This document shows, in pieces, positions 10,223-18,641 of a DNA stretch of 64,000 bases; within the stretch, counting starts at the first letter, position 1; each line of letters begins with the position of its first letter. Origin of the DNA: Mycobacteroides franklinii (GTDB taxonomy: Bacteria; Actinomycetota; Actinomycetes; Mycobacteriales; Mycobacteriaceae); the NCBI RefSeq assembly GCF_002013895.1, contig NZ_MAFQ01000010.1, forward strand, positions 124,001 to 188,000, given 5' to 3'. The translations under genes were made by a program, and so were the position numbers. The notes under the pieces were generated by a model that ran no database searches, was not told the DNA's origin, and worked only from the letters and a program-made list of their open reading frames with translations.

Positions 10223-11025
10223 TGAGGTCCCCTAGACACGGCGTCGGCGACGGCTGCCTCGACATCCACCTCGGAATCTGTCTTGCGCAGCCACAGAAAG
10301 TACTCGACGTTTCCGGACGGCCCCGGCAGCGGGCTGGCCGTCACACCCGCGGTGAACCAGCCCTGGGACCGAGCACGACGGGCGACGGAGATGACGGCAT
10401 CGGTGCGCAACTGCGGATCGCGCACCACACCGCCGGTACCGACGAGCTCCTTGCCCACTTCGAACTGGGGCTTGACCATCGGCAGAATGTCGGCATCGGA
10501 TGTGGCGCAGGAAATCAGGGCATCAAGCACCAGTGCGAGCGATATGAAGGACAGGTCGGCGACGATTACCTGCGCGGGGCCGCCGATCAATTCGGGCGTC
10601 AGGGTGCGAACGTTGGTTCGATCGAGAACGGTGACGCGGTCGTCGGACTGCAGCGACCACGCCAGTTGGCCATATCCGACATCGGCCGCGACCACCTCGC
10701 GGGCGCCGGACCGCAGTAGCACCTCGGTGAATCCGCCGGTGGAGGCGCCGGCATCCAGGCATCGCTTGCCGTCGACGGAAAGTCCTTGTGGCCCAAAGGC
10801 GTCAAGAGCTCCGAGGAGTTTGTGGGCACCACGCGAGACCCAGCGGTCCTCGGACTCCCCTTGCACCACAAGGGAAGCCGTCGCGGGGACCGCGGTGGCA
10901 GCTTTGGCGGCAGGTATGCCATCGATACGGACCCGGCCCGCCTCGATCAGTTCAGCAGCCTGCTGACGAGAACGAGCGAGCCCGCGGCGCACCAACTCTG
11001 CGTCGACCCTGGCGTGCCGGGCCAT
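10219..11025 (-). CDS. tlyA: rRNA 2'-O-methyltransferase TlyA
   Basis: Methylates ribose at C1409 of 16S and C1920 of 23S rRNA. Loss of the enzyme gives capreomycin resistance in M. tuberculosis. An N-terminal S4 RNA-binding domain (RVDAELVRRGLARSRQQAAELI) is joined by an RWV linker (61-63) to a FtsJ-like Rossmann domain with the AdoMet loop DAGASTGG at 91-98 and a KPQFEVG motif. 268 aa, standard. It starts 2 bp after a 69-aa gene. Confidence 0.95.
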   Translation of the reverse strand: MARHARVDAELVRRGLARSRQQAAELIEAGRVRIDGIPAAKAATAVPATASLVVQGESEDRWVSRGAHKLLGALDAFGPQGLSVDGKRCLDAGASTGGFTEVLLRSGAREVVAADVGYGQLAWSLQSDDRVTVLDRTNVRTLTPELIGGPAQVIVADLSFISLALVLDALISCATSDADILPMVKPQFEVGKELVGTGGVVRDPQLRTDAVISVARRARSQGWFTAGVTASPLPGPSGNVEYFLWLRKTDSEVDVEAAVADAVSRGPQ

Positions 11026-11027
11026 GG

Positions 11028-11237
11028 CTATCCTTGCTCCGCGGATTCCAGTGCTCGGACCAACACCTCATGGGCTTGCTCAAGGACCTGAGCCTGGTTC
11101 TCCAGGTCCACTTCGGCCTCGGTTTCGCCCGCGCCGGTGTGCTGGTCGAGCTGAGCCAGCAGCGCCTCTACCTGAGACCTGACCTCATCGGGGTCAGGTC
11201 CGGTGGTCTGGCGCGCGACATCGTTTGGGGTGGTCAT
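11028..11237 (-). CDS. Small conserved hypothetical protein (Rv1693-like position)
   Basis: A 69-aa acidic protein, mostly predicted helix, with heptad-like spacing (VRSQVEALLAQLDQ, ENQAQVLEQAHEVLVRALESAEQ). No signal peptide, membrane segment or catalytic motif. It sits between the HAD phosphatase and tlyA, where M. tuberculosis also has a very small gene. The frame is open further upstream, but the ATG chosen gives the compact helical protein. Function unknown. Confidence 0.72.
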   Translation of the reverse strand: MTTPNDVARQTTGPDPDEVRSQVEALLAQLDQHTGAGETEAEVDLENQAQVLEQAHEVLVRALESAEQG

Positions 11238-11286
11238 CGCGCTCAAGGCTAGTGGATCTCCCCGACGTGGCCGGGCCGACGACACA

Positions 11287-12291
11287 CTATCCGGCAGAAA
11301 GCTGCTGCAAGGCGTGTTCAGCCAGGTCATCGGTGGCCACGATAGGCCTGATGGCAGGGGCTGGAGCGGTCCCCCAGACCGCAGCCGCCAGCGCCTGGGC
11401 CAGCGACAAAGGTGATCCGGTGGCGTCGATGGACCCGACCGACACCTGATCTGCCGCCACGGAGACCTGCCACGACGGCTTCGACTCGATTCGCACATCG
11501 GCCAGCGGGAGATGCAGAGCACTCAAATCCGCTCCCAAGAACGTGGGCCGGTGCGTGCTGTCCGCCCAGATCGCGTCGATGGCGCTGTTCACACCGGTAA
11601 GCACCATGAGGCTGGGCAGGCCCGCACCATTGGCCCCGGAGATGTCGGTATCGAGGCGATCGCCGACCACGAGGGGCCGGGTGAAGCTGCCGCGCGCTAA
11701 CGCGTCCTGGATGAGTGCGCGCCCCGGCTTGCCGGCCACTACCGGATCGGCATCGGTGGCGGTGCGCAGCGCGGCGACCATCGACCCGTTTCCGGGTAGC
11801 AGACCCCGCTCGGTCGGCAGCGTCGCGTCGACATTGGCCGCTACCCAGTACGCACCCGCCCGGATGGCCAGGGCGGCCTCAGCGAGGGTCGTCCAGCAGG
11901 TGTCCGGCGAATGTCCCTGCACGACAGCACGGGGGTCCTCGTCGAAGCTGCGCACCGGCGTGAGGCCGACGGCGGCCACCTCGGCCGCCAGCGCGTCGGT
12001 ACCGACCACGAGTACCGCCTCATCACGCCCGAGTGTCTCGGCGAGCAGTCTGGCCGCGCTTTGCGCACTCGTGACAACGTCGCCCGGGGCCGCGGTGAAA
12101 CCCAGAGAGGTCAGGTGTTCGGCCACCTCGGGTGCGGACCGGCTGGCGTTGTTGGTGACGTACAGCTGCCGGGCATCGCCTGCGGCCGCCAAGGACGCAA
12201 TCGCGTTGGGGGTGGGTTCGGCACCCCGGAACACGGTGCCGTCAAGGTCAAGGAGCAGGCAGTCGTACGAGCCGGCGAGTGTGTCAGGCAA
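11287..12291 (-). CDS. HAD-family phosphatase, NagD/PGP type (Rv1692-like)
   Basis: Phosphatase with motif I DLDGT at residues 15-19 (CLLLDLDGTVFRG), motif II VTNNAS, a C2 cap domain and motif III/IV (GKPGRALI, VVGDRLDTDISGANGAGLPSLMVLTGV). The family includes phosphoglycolate and glycerol-phosphate phosphatases; I recall Rv1692 being assigned to glycerol-3-phosphate. No ATG lies near the conserved start. TTG (reading MPDTLAGSYDCLLL) overlaps the upstream TPR-like gene by 8 bp and fits best. The last ~70 residues are less conserved. 334 aa. Confidence 0.88.
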   Translation of the reverse strand: MPDTLAGSYDCLLLDLDGTVFRGAEPTPNAIASLAAAGDARQLYVTNNASRSAPEVAEHLTSLGFTAAPGDVVTSAQSAARLLAETLGRDEAVLVVGTDALAAEVAAVGLTPVRSFDEDPRAVVQGHSPDTCWTTLAEAALAIRAGAYWVAANVDATLPTERGLLPGNGSMVAALRTATDADPVVAGKPGRALIQDALARGSFTRPLVVGDRLDTDISGANGAGLPSLMVLTGVNSAIDAIWADSTHRPTFLGADLSALHLPLADVRIESKPSWQVSVAADQVSVGSIDATGSPLSLAQALAAAVWGTAPAPAIRPIVATDDLAEHALQQLSAG

Positions 12292-13177
12292 GTTCGGCGG
12301 CCCGATCCTCGGCGTCCGTGTGGCCCTCGACATCGGCATTGGCGGCGTGCAAGAACCATTGCACTGCTTCGGGTTTGCGATCCAGTGCCAACAGGATGTC
12401 CGCGTAGGCGTAGAACAGCCGCGCCGCGACCACGCCGACACGCTTGGGATCCGGTGCCGGAGTGGAGAGCACCGCCAGCGCCTGATCGAGCTGCCCCATA
12501 TCGGCACGCGCTCCGGCGGTGACGATGCGCAGTTCGTCGGCGGCGTCGCCGGTGAGGGCCTTGGCCTCATCTCCGCGGGCGAGCTCAAGAGCGCGTTCGG
12601 GCCGCCCCACTCCCCGTTCGCAGTCGGCGATCAGCGCCAGCAGCGGTGAGCGGGTGCCCATGCGCTTGGCCGCACGCAGTTCCGACAACGCCAGCGCCCA
12701 ATCTCCGCAGTGATACGCGGCGATGCCGAGTGCCTCACGGACAGCCGCGATGCGGGCCGCACGGCTCTTGGCGGCCTTGGCATGCGCAAGAGCGGTCTCG
12801 GGGTCCTCGTCCAGCAGGTTCCCGGCGGTCACCAGATGCCGGGCCACCGTCTCCGCGGTGTTCTTGTCGAGACTGAGCAATTCGGCGCGGACATCCGGAG
12901 CGAGCTGCTTGGCCTCCACCTCGTCGGGAATGACGGGGCCGAAGTTTCGTGGAGCCGGTCGGTCATCGGTGCGCCGGGGGCGCGGTCCCTGATCGCGCCG
13001 CGGGCGGTCACCGCCGCGCTCGTCGGAACGCTGACGGCGCTCGCCGCCGCGCTCATCCGACCGGTGTGGACGTGCAGAGCCACCGCCGCGGTCGTCGCGC
13101 TGGGCACCCGAATCGCGTGCGGGCCGACTCGGGCCTTGCCTTCTCGGGCCCTGCTGCCTGGGTCCTCGCTGGTCCAC
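12284..13177 (-). CDS. TPR-like protein with Arg/Pro/Gly-rich N-terminus (Rv1691-like)
   Basis: About 297 aa. Residues 1-~75 are low-complexity and highly basic (repeats of RGG, RRQ, DERGGER, DQGPRPRR), probably disordered and able to contact nucleic acid. The rest is helical repeat: DEDPETALAHAKAAKSRAARIAAVREALGIAAYHCGDWALALSELRAAKRM and later pairs resemble tetratricopeptide repeats. The second GTG is chosen because an AAGGAGG site lies 5 nt upstream, while the first GTG overlaps that site. First gene of the run toward tlyA and nadK. Molecular role unknown. Confidence 0.82.
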   Translation of the reverse strand: MDQRGPRQQGPRRQGPSRPARDSGAQRDDRGGGSARPHRSDERGGERRQRSDERGGDRPRRDQGPRPRRTDDRPAPRNFGPVIPDEVEAKQLAPDVRAELLSLDKNTAETVARHLVTAGNLLDEDPETALAHAKAAKSRAARIAAVREALGIAAYHCGDWALALSELRAAKRMGTRSPLLALIADCERGVGRPERALELARGDEAKALTGDAADELRIVTAGARADMGQLDQALAVLSTPAPDPKRVGVVAARLFYAYADILLALDRKPEAVQWFLHAANADVEGHTDAEDRAAELA

Positions 13178-13272
13178 GGGCACCTCCTTCTATAGCGCGA
13201 GTATGCCGGTAGCGAGCCCTCCGCCGGAAATGCGGTGGCGATCTATGTGACCGGTTCCGCAGACTAGGCGTC

Positions 13273-14931
13273 ATGAGCCATGTGCAGCTCGATGCCATCG
13301 GCTACCACCTCCCGGACGGCAGAGCACTACTTCACGACGTCAGCCTGCGCGTGGGTGAGGGCAGTAAAACGGCGTTGATCGGCCCCAACGGGACCGGCAA
13401 GACGACACTGTTGCGCATCATCGCCGGCGATGCCGATCCACACGACGGAGCCGTAACCCGTGGCGGGCAGCTCGGGGTGATGCGGCAGTTCATCGGATCG
13501 GTTCGTGACGATTCGACGGTCCGCGATCTACTGCTATCGGTGGCGCCCGATCGCGTCAGGTTGGCCGCCGAGCGCCTGGACCGTGCGGAGCTGGTGCTCA
13601 TGGAGCGCAACAGCGAGCCCGATCAGCTCAAATACGCGCAAGCACTAGCCGACTGGGCCGATGTGGGTGGCTACGAGTTCGAGACCGAATGTGACGTGCA
13701 CACCATGGCCGCGCTCGGAATTCCCTACGAGCTGGCCAGATTTCGCGGGGTCAACACGCTTTCCGGAGGTCAGCAGAAGCGGCTGGTCCTCGAATCGCTG
13801 CTGCGCGGACCCCACCAGGTGCTGCTACTCGACGAGCCCGACAACTATCTCGATGTCCCGGCCAAGCGCTGGCTCGAGGAGAAGCTCGCCGAGTCTCCGA
13901 AGACCGTCCTGTTCGTCAGCCACGACCGCGAGCTGATCAATCGCGCGGCCGGACAGGTCGCCACGCTGGAACCCACGCGGTCCGGATCGACCTTGTGGGT
14001 GCATCCGGGTTCGTTTGCGACGTACCACCAGGCCCGCGCGGACCGCAATGCCAAACTCGCCGAATTGCATCGCCGCTGGGACGAACAGCGGGCGGCGCTG
14101 CGCGATCTGGTGCTGATGTACCGGCAGAAGGCGGCCTACAACTCCGATATGGCCAGCCGGCTGCAGGCTGCCGAGAGCCGGCTGCGCCGGTTCGACGAGG
14201 CGGGGCCGCCCGAAGCAGTGCCATTGCGGCAGAACGTGCGCATGCGTCTTGCAGGCGGACGCACCGCCAAACGTGCCGTGATCGCGGACAATCTCGAATT
14301 GACCGGCCTCACAAGCCCATTCGATGCCGAGCTGTGGTACGGCGACCGGGTCGCGGTATTGGGCGGTAACGGAACCGGCAAGTCACATTTCCTGCGGCTG
14401 CTGGCCTGCGGCGGCACCGACCCGGAGCAGGATCAGCTGCCGGTTGGCGAGATGATTCCCGAACCGGTGCGCCACGGCGGACGACTCCGGTTGGGTGCGC
14501 GGGTACGTCCCGGCTGGTTCGCGCAGACGCACCATCATGTGGGACTGATGGACCGCACACTGCTGGACATCCTGCATCACGGGGACGAGAGGCGCGCCGG
14601 ATACGGGCGCGAGCAGGCGTCACGAATCCTGGACCGCTACGGGTTGGCGGCATCCGCCGAGCAGACCTTCGGCTCGCTGTCCGGCGGACAACAGGGCCGC
14701 TTTCAGATCCTGCTGCTGGAGCTGATGGGCTCAACGCTGCTGCTGCTCGATGAGCCGACCGACAACCTCGACCTGCACTCGGCGGAGGCGCTGGAGGACG
14801 CACTGACGGCCTTCGACGGCACGGTCATCGCGGTCACTCACGACCGATGGTTTGCGCGGAGCTTCACCCGCTTCCTCATCTTCGGTGAGGACGGCAAGGT
14901 GAAGGAATCCGTTGAACCCCAGTGGGCATAG
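13273..14931 (+). CDS. ABC-F family ATPase, candidate ribosome-protection protein
   Basis: 552 aa, two ABC cassettes and no membrane segments. NBD1 has Walker A GPNGTGKT (37-44), signature LSGGQQKR and Walker B LLLDEPDNYLD. NBD2 has GGNGTGKS, LSGGQQGR and LLLLDEPTDNLD. The helical linker between them carries the P-site tRNA interaction motif region (AALRDLVLMYRQKAAYNSDMASRLQAAESRLRRF). ABC-F proteins act on ribosomes, not as transporters. I recall M. abscessus MAB_2355c, implicated in macrolide tolerance; orientation and neighbourhood fit, but identity is not proven. No ribosome binding site precedes the ATG, and no AT-rich WhiB7 box was evident. Confidence 0.85.
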   Translation: MSHVQLDAIGYHLPDGRALLHDVSLRVGEGSKTALIGPNGTGKTTLLRIIAGDADPHDGAVTRGGQLGVMRQFIGSVRDDSTVRDLLLSVAPDRVRLAAERLDRAELVLMERNSEPDQLKYAQALADWADVGGYEFETECDVHTMAALGIPYELARFRGVNTLSGGQQKRLVLESLLRGPHQVLLLDEPDNYLDVPAKRWLEEKLAESPKTVLFVSHDRELINRAAGQVATLEPTRSGSTLWVHPGSFATYHQARADRNAKLAELHRRWDEQRAALRDLVLMYRQKAAYNSDMASRLQAAESRLRRFDEAGPPEAVPLRQNVRMRLAGGRTAKRAVIADNLELTGLTSPFDAELWYGDRVAVLGGNGTGKSHFLRLLACGGTDPEQDQLPVGEMIPEPVRHGGRLRLGARVRPGWFAQTHHHVGLMDRTLLDILHHGDERRAGYGREQASRILDRYGLAASAEQTFGSLSGGQQGRFQILLLELMGSTLLLLDEPTDNLDLHSAEALEDALTAFDGTVIAVTHDRWFARSFTRFLIFGEDGKVKESVEPQWA

Positions 14932-14952
14932 CGGACCTAGTGGGCCTTAGAA

Positions 14953-16278
14953 CTAGCGGACTCGCTGAACCCCGGCGATGTTCCGCTTGCCGCGGCGCAG
15001 TACCAACCAGCCCCCGGTGAGATAATCGCCATCACTTGGCGCCCAGTCCTCGGCGTCGACCCGCGTGTTGTTGACGTACACACCGCCCTCCTTGATGGTG
15101 CGGCGTGCGGCGCCCTTGCTTTCCGAAAGTCCGCTACTCACCAGGAGATCCACGATGGTGTCGGGTTCGCCGTCGGCGAGCCGGGCGGGTTCCCCGTTTC
15201 CCGCCTCGGTGAGGGCGGCAGTCAGGGTGCCCTCGTCGAGGCGATCCAGCTCGCCACGGCCGAACAGCGCACCGCTGGCGTGTTCGACAGCCTGAGTGGC
15301 GCTTTCACCATGTACCAGCGTGGTGACCTCGGCGGCCAATCGGCGCTGCGCGGCACGCTCATGTGCCCGTTCCGTCGTCGCCGTCTCCAGCTCGTCGACC
15401 TCGTCGGCGGAGAGGAACGTGAACCAGCGCAGGTACCGCACCACGTCGGCGTCAGCGGTGTTGATGAAGTACTGGTACCAGGCGTAGGGGCTCGTCATCT
15501 CCGGATCGAGCCAGAGTTTGCCGCCTCCGGTGGACTTACCGAACTTGGTGCCATCGGCCGCGGTCACCAGCGGAACGGTCAAGGCATGCACCGAGGCGCC
15601 ATCGAGCTGGCGGGCGAGCCGCACTCCGGCCACGATGTTGCCCCACTGATCGGAGCCACCGATCTGCAACGAGCAGCCGTACTTTCGGTGCAGCTGCACG
15701 TAGTCATTGGCCTGCAGCAACATGTACGAGAACTCGGTGTAGGAGATGCCGTCGCCCTCCAGGCGCCGGCGGATGGTGTCGCGGTCGAGCATGACGTTGA
15801 CGGAGAAGTGCTTGCCAAGATCGCGCAGGAACTCCAGGGCGGTGAGCTGTCCGGTCCAGTCAAGGTTGTTCGCGACGATGGCTCCGGTTGGGCTGTCACT
15901 GAATTCGACGAAACGCTCCAGCTGGCCGCGAATTCGGCCCGCCCACTCGGCCACGGTGTCGGCGCCATGCAGGCTTCGTTCGGAGGTGTCTCGCGGGTCT
16001 CCGATGAGCCCCGTCGCTCCCCCGGCCAACACGATCGGCCGGTGCCCCGCGCGCTGGAATCGGCTCAGTGTGAGCAGCGGAACCAGATGCCCGGCGTGCA
16101 GGCTCGCCGCGGTGGGGTCGAAGCCCCCATAGACACTGATCGGGCCCTTCGCGATATCGGCCGCGAGCGCGTCGCGGTCGGTTGTCTGCGCGATGAGGCC
16201 GCGCCAGGTCAGCTCGTCGAGGATGGATGAGCCGCTTGCGCGAGGATCGTTAGTCGGGGAAGCCACGGAGACGATCAT
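14953..16278 (-). CDS. tyrS: Tyrosyl-tRNA synthetase
   Basis: Class I synthetase charging tRNA-Tyr. It has the HIGH-type motif HAGH (61-64), tyrosine-binding residues YMLLQANDY, GGSDQWGN, the KMSKS-type loop KFGKS near residue 250 and a C-terminal S4 domain (SKGAARRTIKEGGVYVNNTRV). 441 aa, about 17 longer at the N-terminus than the protein I recall from M. tuberculosis; the family match begins at ILDELTWRGLIAQ. Convergent with the ABC-F gene, 21 bp apart. Confidence 0.95.
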   Translation of the reverse strand: MIVSVASPTNDPRASGSSILDELTWRGLIAQTTDRDALAADIAKGPISVYGGFDPTAASLHAGHLVPLLTLSRFQRAGHRPIVLAGGATGLIGDPRDTSERSLHGADTVAEWAGRIRGQLERFVEFSDSPTGAIVANNLDWTGQLTALEFLRDLGKHFSVNVMLDRDTIRRRLEGDGISYTEFSYMLLQANDYVQLHRKYGCSLQIGGSDQWGNIVAGVRLARQLDGASVHALTVPLVTAADGTKFGKSTGGGKLWLDPEMTSPYAWYQYFINTADADVVRYLRWFTFLSADEVDELETATTERAHERAAQRRLAAEVTTLVHGESATQAVEHASGALFGRGELDRLDEGTLTAALTEAGNGEPARLADGEPDTIVDLLVSSGLSESKGAARRTIKEGGVYVNNTRVDAEDWAPSDGDYLTGGWLVLRRGKRNIAGVQRVR

Positions 16279-16290
16279 CCCTTATCGGGT

Positions 16291-16517
16291 TCAGCGTGCG
16301 GGATACCGCTCGTCCCAGTCCTGTCCCGGCGGCCCGACTAAGTCGTCGGAGATCGCCATGATGAGCTCGCGCAATTCGAGCTCGGACAGCCAATCCGGCG
16401 GCAATGCCTGAGGGTGTCGTGGGTCTCCTCATGCCGGGGATACGTGATGAGAAGACCCAGCGCCGACGGGACCGCGTCGGGCAGCATGAGATCGGCCGCC
16501 AAGCGATTGACGATCAC
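16291..16517 (-). pseudogene. Small gene with apparent frameshift between mpg and tyrS
   Basis: Two overlapping minus-strand frames each read like protein with GC-rich third positions. The first starts at GTG (GGGAG 9 nt upstream): VIVNRLAADLMLPDAVP then SALGLLITYPRHEETHDT, then degenerates. The second gives LPPDWLSELELRELIMAI then SDDLVGPPGQDWDERYPAR and a stop 12 bp before tyrS. One missing base near 16405 would join them into a ~73-aa protein ending THDTLR-ALPPDWLSELEL. No family recognised. A single-base assembly error or a strain-specific pseudogene would explain it; no slippery sequence for programmed shifting was seen. Confidence 0.5.
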
Positions 16518-16543
16518 CGCAGGTGCTCCCGCAACGACTATCG

Positions 16544-17161
16544 CTACCCATGTTCACCAGTATCCGGTTGTGGTGCACGGGGACTGCGCCGGTACGCAGA
16601 TACCTCCGGATATTCGGGCAGCCAGAACCGCCACGGACGATCCGCTGCCAGACTGACACCCACGCGTGGCCCGGACTGTGCCTTCCGTGTGCGATTCAAC
16701 ACGATGCGTACCGGGCTGGCGGCGGAGAAGACGTCAACGCCGTTGTCTTCCTGGGTGATTGCGAGCGCGGCACCCAAGTTGCCGGGGCCGCGGGCCAAAC
16801 TCGCGTCGTTGCGCGCCGCCGGACGTCGTTGCCAACAGATCGGGGCACCATCGACTATCGCCGCGGCACGCATCAAGACACCGCAGGCGACACCGTCCGG
16901 GCCGCACACCACATTGGCGCACAGGTGAATTCCGTGGCTTCGGTACACGTACAGGTGGCCGGCAGGCCCGAACATCACCCGGTTGCGGTTCGTCGGGCCG
17001 CGAAACGAGTGAGAGGCAGGATCAGGCCACGGGCCGTCCGGCACGCCCCCGTACGCCTCCACCTCAACGATCAGCGCCCGTACGCCACGTGACTCGATGG
17101 TGGCGCCGAGCAGGCGCTGCGCTGCCTTTACCGGGTGGGTCTTGAGAATCTCGGCGCTCAC
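16544..17161 (-). CDS. mpg: 3-methyladenine DNA glycosylase (AAG/MPG family)
   Basis: Monofunctional glycosylase removing alkylated purines, 205 aa. Family features: LLGATIESRGVRALIVEVEAYGG (catalytic Glu in EVEAY), DPASHSFRGPTNRN, MFGPAGHLYVYRSHGIHLCANVV and RGPGNLGAALAIT. The C-terminal tail is slightly variable. It precedes tyrS as in M. tuberculosis (recalled Rv1688-Rv1689) and is divergent from a TetR gene across 80 bp. Confidence 0.93.
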   Translation of the reverse strand: MSAEILKTHPVKAAQRLLGATIESRGVRALIVEVEAYGGVPDGPWPDPASHSFRGPTNRNRVMFGPAGHLYVYRSHGIHLCANVVCGPDGVACGVLMRAAAIVDGAPICWQRRPAARNDASLARGPGNLGAALAITQEDNGVDVFSAASPVRIVLNRTRKAQSGPRVGVSLAADRPWRFWLPEYPEVSAYRRSPRAPQPDTGEHG

Positions 17162-17241
17162 TCCCCGATTGTGCTTGACCGTCGCGGGCTCTCTGCCGGC
17201 CCCCGCGCGGCGCTACCTGGGGCGCGCGATAGTTCAGTAAC

Positions 17242-17856
17242 GTGATGTCGGTGAGTTCAAAGCGGCCCGGGCGTCGTCCGGGTACCAGCAACACCCGTGA
17301 CGATATCCTCGCGAGCGCTCGAAAACTGTTTTCGGTCAACGGAATCGACAAGACTTCGATGCGGTCCATTGCCGCCGACGCCGGAGTGGACCCCGCGCTC
17401 ATCCACCATTACTTCGGGACGAAGCTCGATCTTTTCCGCGAGGTGGTGCAGCTGCCGGTCGATCCGAGTGTGGTGTTGCAACCCCTCCGCGAGGTTCCGG
17501 TCGACGAACTGGGGGTCGCGATCCCCCGACTGATCGTCGCGCTGTGGGACTCGGACCTTGGCGCCAACGTGCTGGCGGTGTTCCGCTCGGCGCTGGCGGG
17601 TGCCGACGACGGGTTGGTGCGGGTCTTCTTCCGCGAGGTCTTGGTCAACATCATCGCTGAGCGCGTCGACAATCCAGTCGGCGGCGGCGTGCTGCGGGCC
17701 GAGTTCGCGATCACACAGATGGCCGGCATCTTGGTGGGCCGGTACATCCTGGCGATCGAACCGCTGGCCTCGTTGACGTCAGAGCAGATTGCCCTGACCG
17801 TGGGGCCGAACATTCAGCGATATCTGACGGGTGAGCTGCCCAGCATCACGCAGTGA
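17242..17856 (+). CDS. TetR-family transcriptional regulator (Rv1685c-like)
   Basis: 204 aa repressor-type protein. The N-terminal HTH (TRDDILASARKLFSVNGIDKTSMRSIAADAGVDPALIHHYFGTKLDLFREVV) is canonical and the C-terminal ligand domain belongs to the TetR_C group with LGVAIPRLIVALWDS. Starts at GTG or the adjacent ATG. In M. tuberculosis the equivalent gene adjoins ABC-transporter genes, which are absent here, so its target is unclear. The 3' end overlaps the convergent Trm112-like gene by 11 bp. Confidence 0.88.
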   Translation: MMSVSSKRPGRRPGTSNTRDDILASARKLFSVNGIDKTSMRSIAADAGVDPALIHHYFGTKLDLFREVVQLPVDPSVVLQPLREVPVDELGVAIPRLIVALWDSDLGANVLAVFRSALAGADDGLVRVFFREVLVNIIAERVDNPVGGGVLRAEFAITQMAGILVGRYILAIEPLASLTSEQIALTVGPNIQRYLTGELPSITQ

Positions 17857-18049
17857 AGCGCTGGTGCTCCTCGTCGGACACCTCGCGCGCTTCGTCCGGC
17901 AACAGCACAGGGATCGAATTCTCGATCCGGTAGGCCTTGCGCAGGCGGGGGTTGTAGAGGAGGCCGTCGGTATCGCTGCCGATGAGCAGGAGTGCCCCGC
18001 GGTCGACCGGGCAGACCAGGATGGCTAAGAGTGCGGCGTCAAGAGGCAT
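17846..18049 (-). CDS. Trm112-like zinc-ribbon-type small protein (UPF0434, Rv1684-like)
   Basis: 67 aa: LLAILVCPVDRGALLLI, then LLYNPRLRKAYRIENSIPVLLPDEAREV, the typical YcaR/Trm112 pattern. Only one Cys of the eukaryotic zinc site is kept (CPVD), so metal binding is doubtful. Trm112 proteins activate methyltransferases; the bacterial role is unproven. The start is the ATG at MPLDAALL, since the open frame upstream has no family similarity. Confidence 0.85.
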   Translation of the reverse strand: MPLDAALLAILVCPVDRGALLLIGSDTDGLLYNPRLRKAYRIENSIPVLLPDEAREVSDEEHQRFTA

Positions 18050-18059
18050 ATCGGTGCGA

Positions 18060-18539
18060 TCAGCCCAGCGGGATGTTCTGGTTGAAGATCTGTTGACCGC
18101 CGCCCCCACTGACGCCGATACCTGGTCCGGGATTGACGTTGGGAGGCCCACCGTTCGGGTTGTTGGTTCCGTTGGTGCCGCTGATGCCGATGTGGACAGG
18201 CTGCTGCGGCTTCTGGGCGGCCCTGAGGAACTGCGTCTGCACTGCGATGACCGACTTCAGTGTGTTGATCAGCGGCATTTGGCTGGGACGCTTATCCAGG
18301 GCGGCTTTGAGGGCATCGTTCTGTGCCGAACTGACCTGGGCGCCCTTTGCGCGCAGCTGCAGCGAGGTGCGGACCAGATTGGAGACCTGACCACCACTGG
18401 TACCCGTCGAGTACTCGTGCGCGATGTCATCCAGTACGTCGGCGCGGGCCGTGCCGGCACCAGGCCCGAACGCCAGGGCGGCGCAGAGGCCGACCGTGGC
18501 CAGCGCGGTACCCGCGAGGGCACGTGGGCGTGTCGGCAT
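18060..18539 (-). CDS. Exported hypothetical protein
   Basis: 159 aa from the ATG at MPTRPRALAG, which has a GGAAGGAA site upstream. Sec-type signal peptide with basic n-region, hydrophobic core (ALAGTALATVGLCAALAFG) and cleavage near TARA-DV. The mature domain is helical (LDDIAHEYSTGTSGGQVSNLVRTSLQLRAKG, ALDKRPSQMPLINTLKSVIAVQTQFLRAAQ) and ends in an Asn/Gly/Pro-rich tail. No known domain recognised. It is 10 bp upstream of the Trm112-like gene and downstream of the large lipase/acyl-CoA-synthetase gene. Confidence 0.82.
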   Translation of the reverse strand: MPTRPRALAGTALATVGLCAALAFGPGAGTARADVLDDIAHEYSTGTSGGQVSNLVRTSLQLRAKGAQVSSAQNDALKAALDKRPSQMPLINTLKSVIAVQTQFLRAAQKPQQPVHIGISGTNGTNNPNGGPPNVNPGPGIGVSGGGGQQIFNQNIPLG

Positions 18540-18641
18540 GACGAGTTCCTTCCGGTATCGCGGACGCCAGCCTAACAACACCCCGCCACATCAGCAGCAG
18601 AAGGCGAGGCGGCGGCGTGTGGGTGGACGCCCTGCCGGGCC

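Noticed and set aside
13184..13272. WhiB7-type promoter for the ABC-F gene
   Set aside because: No AT-rich block adjacent to a -35 could be found; regulation by WhiB7 is not supported by the visible sequence.
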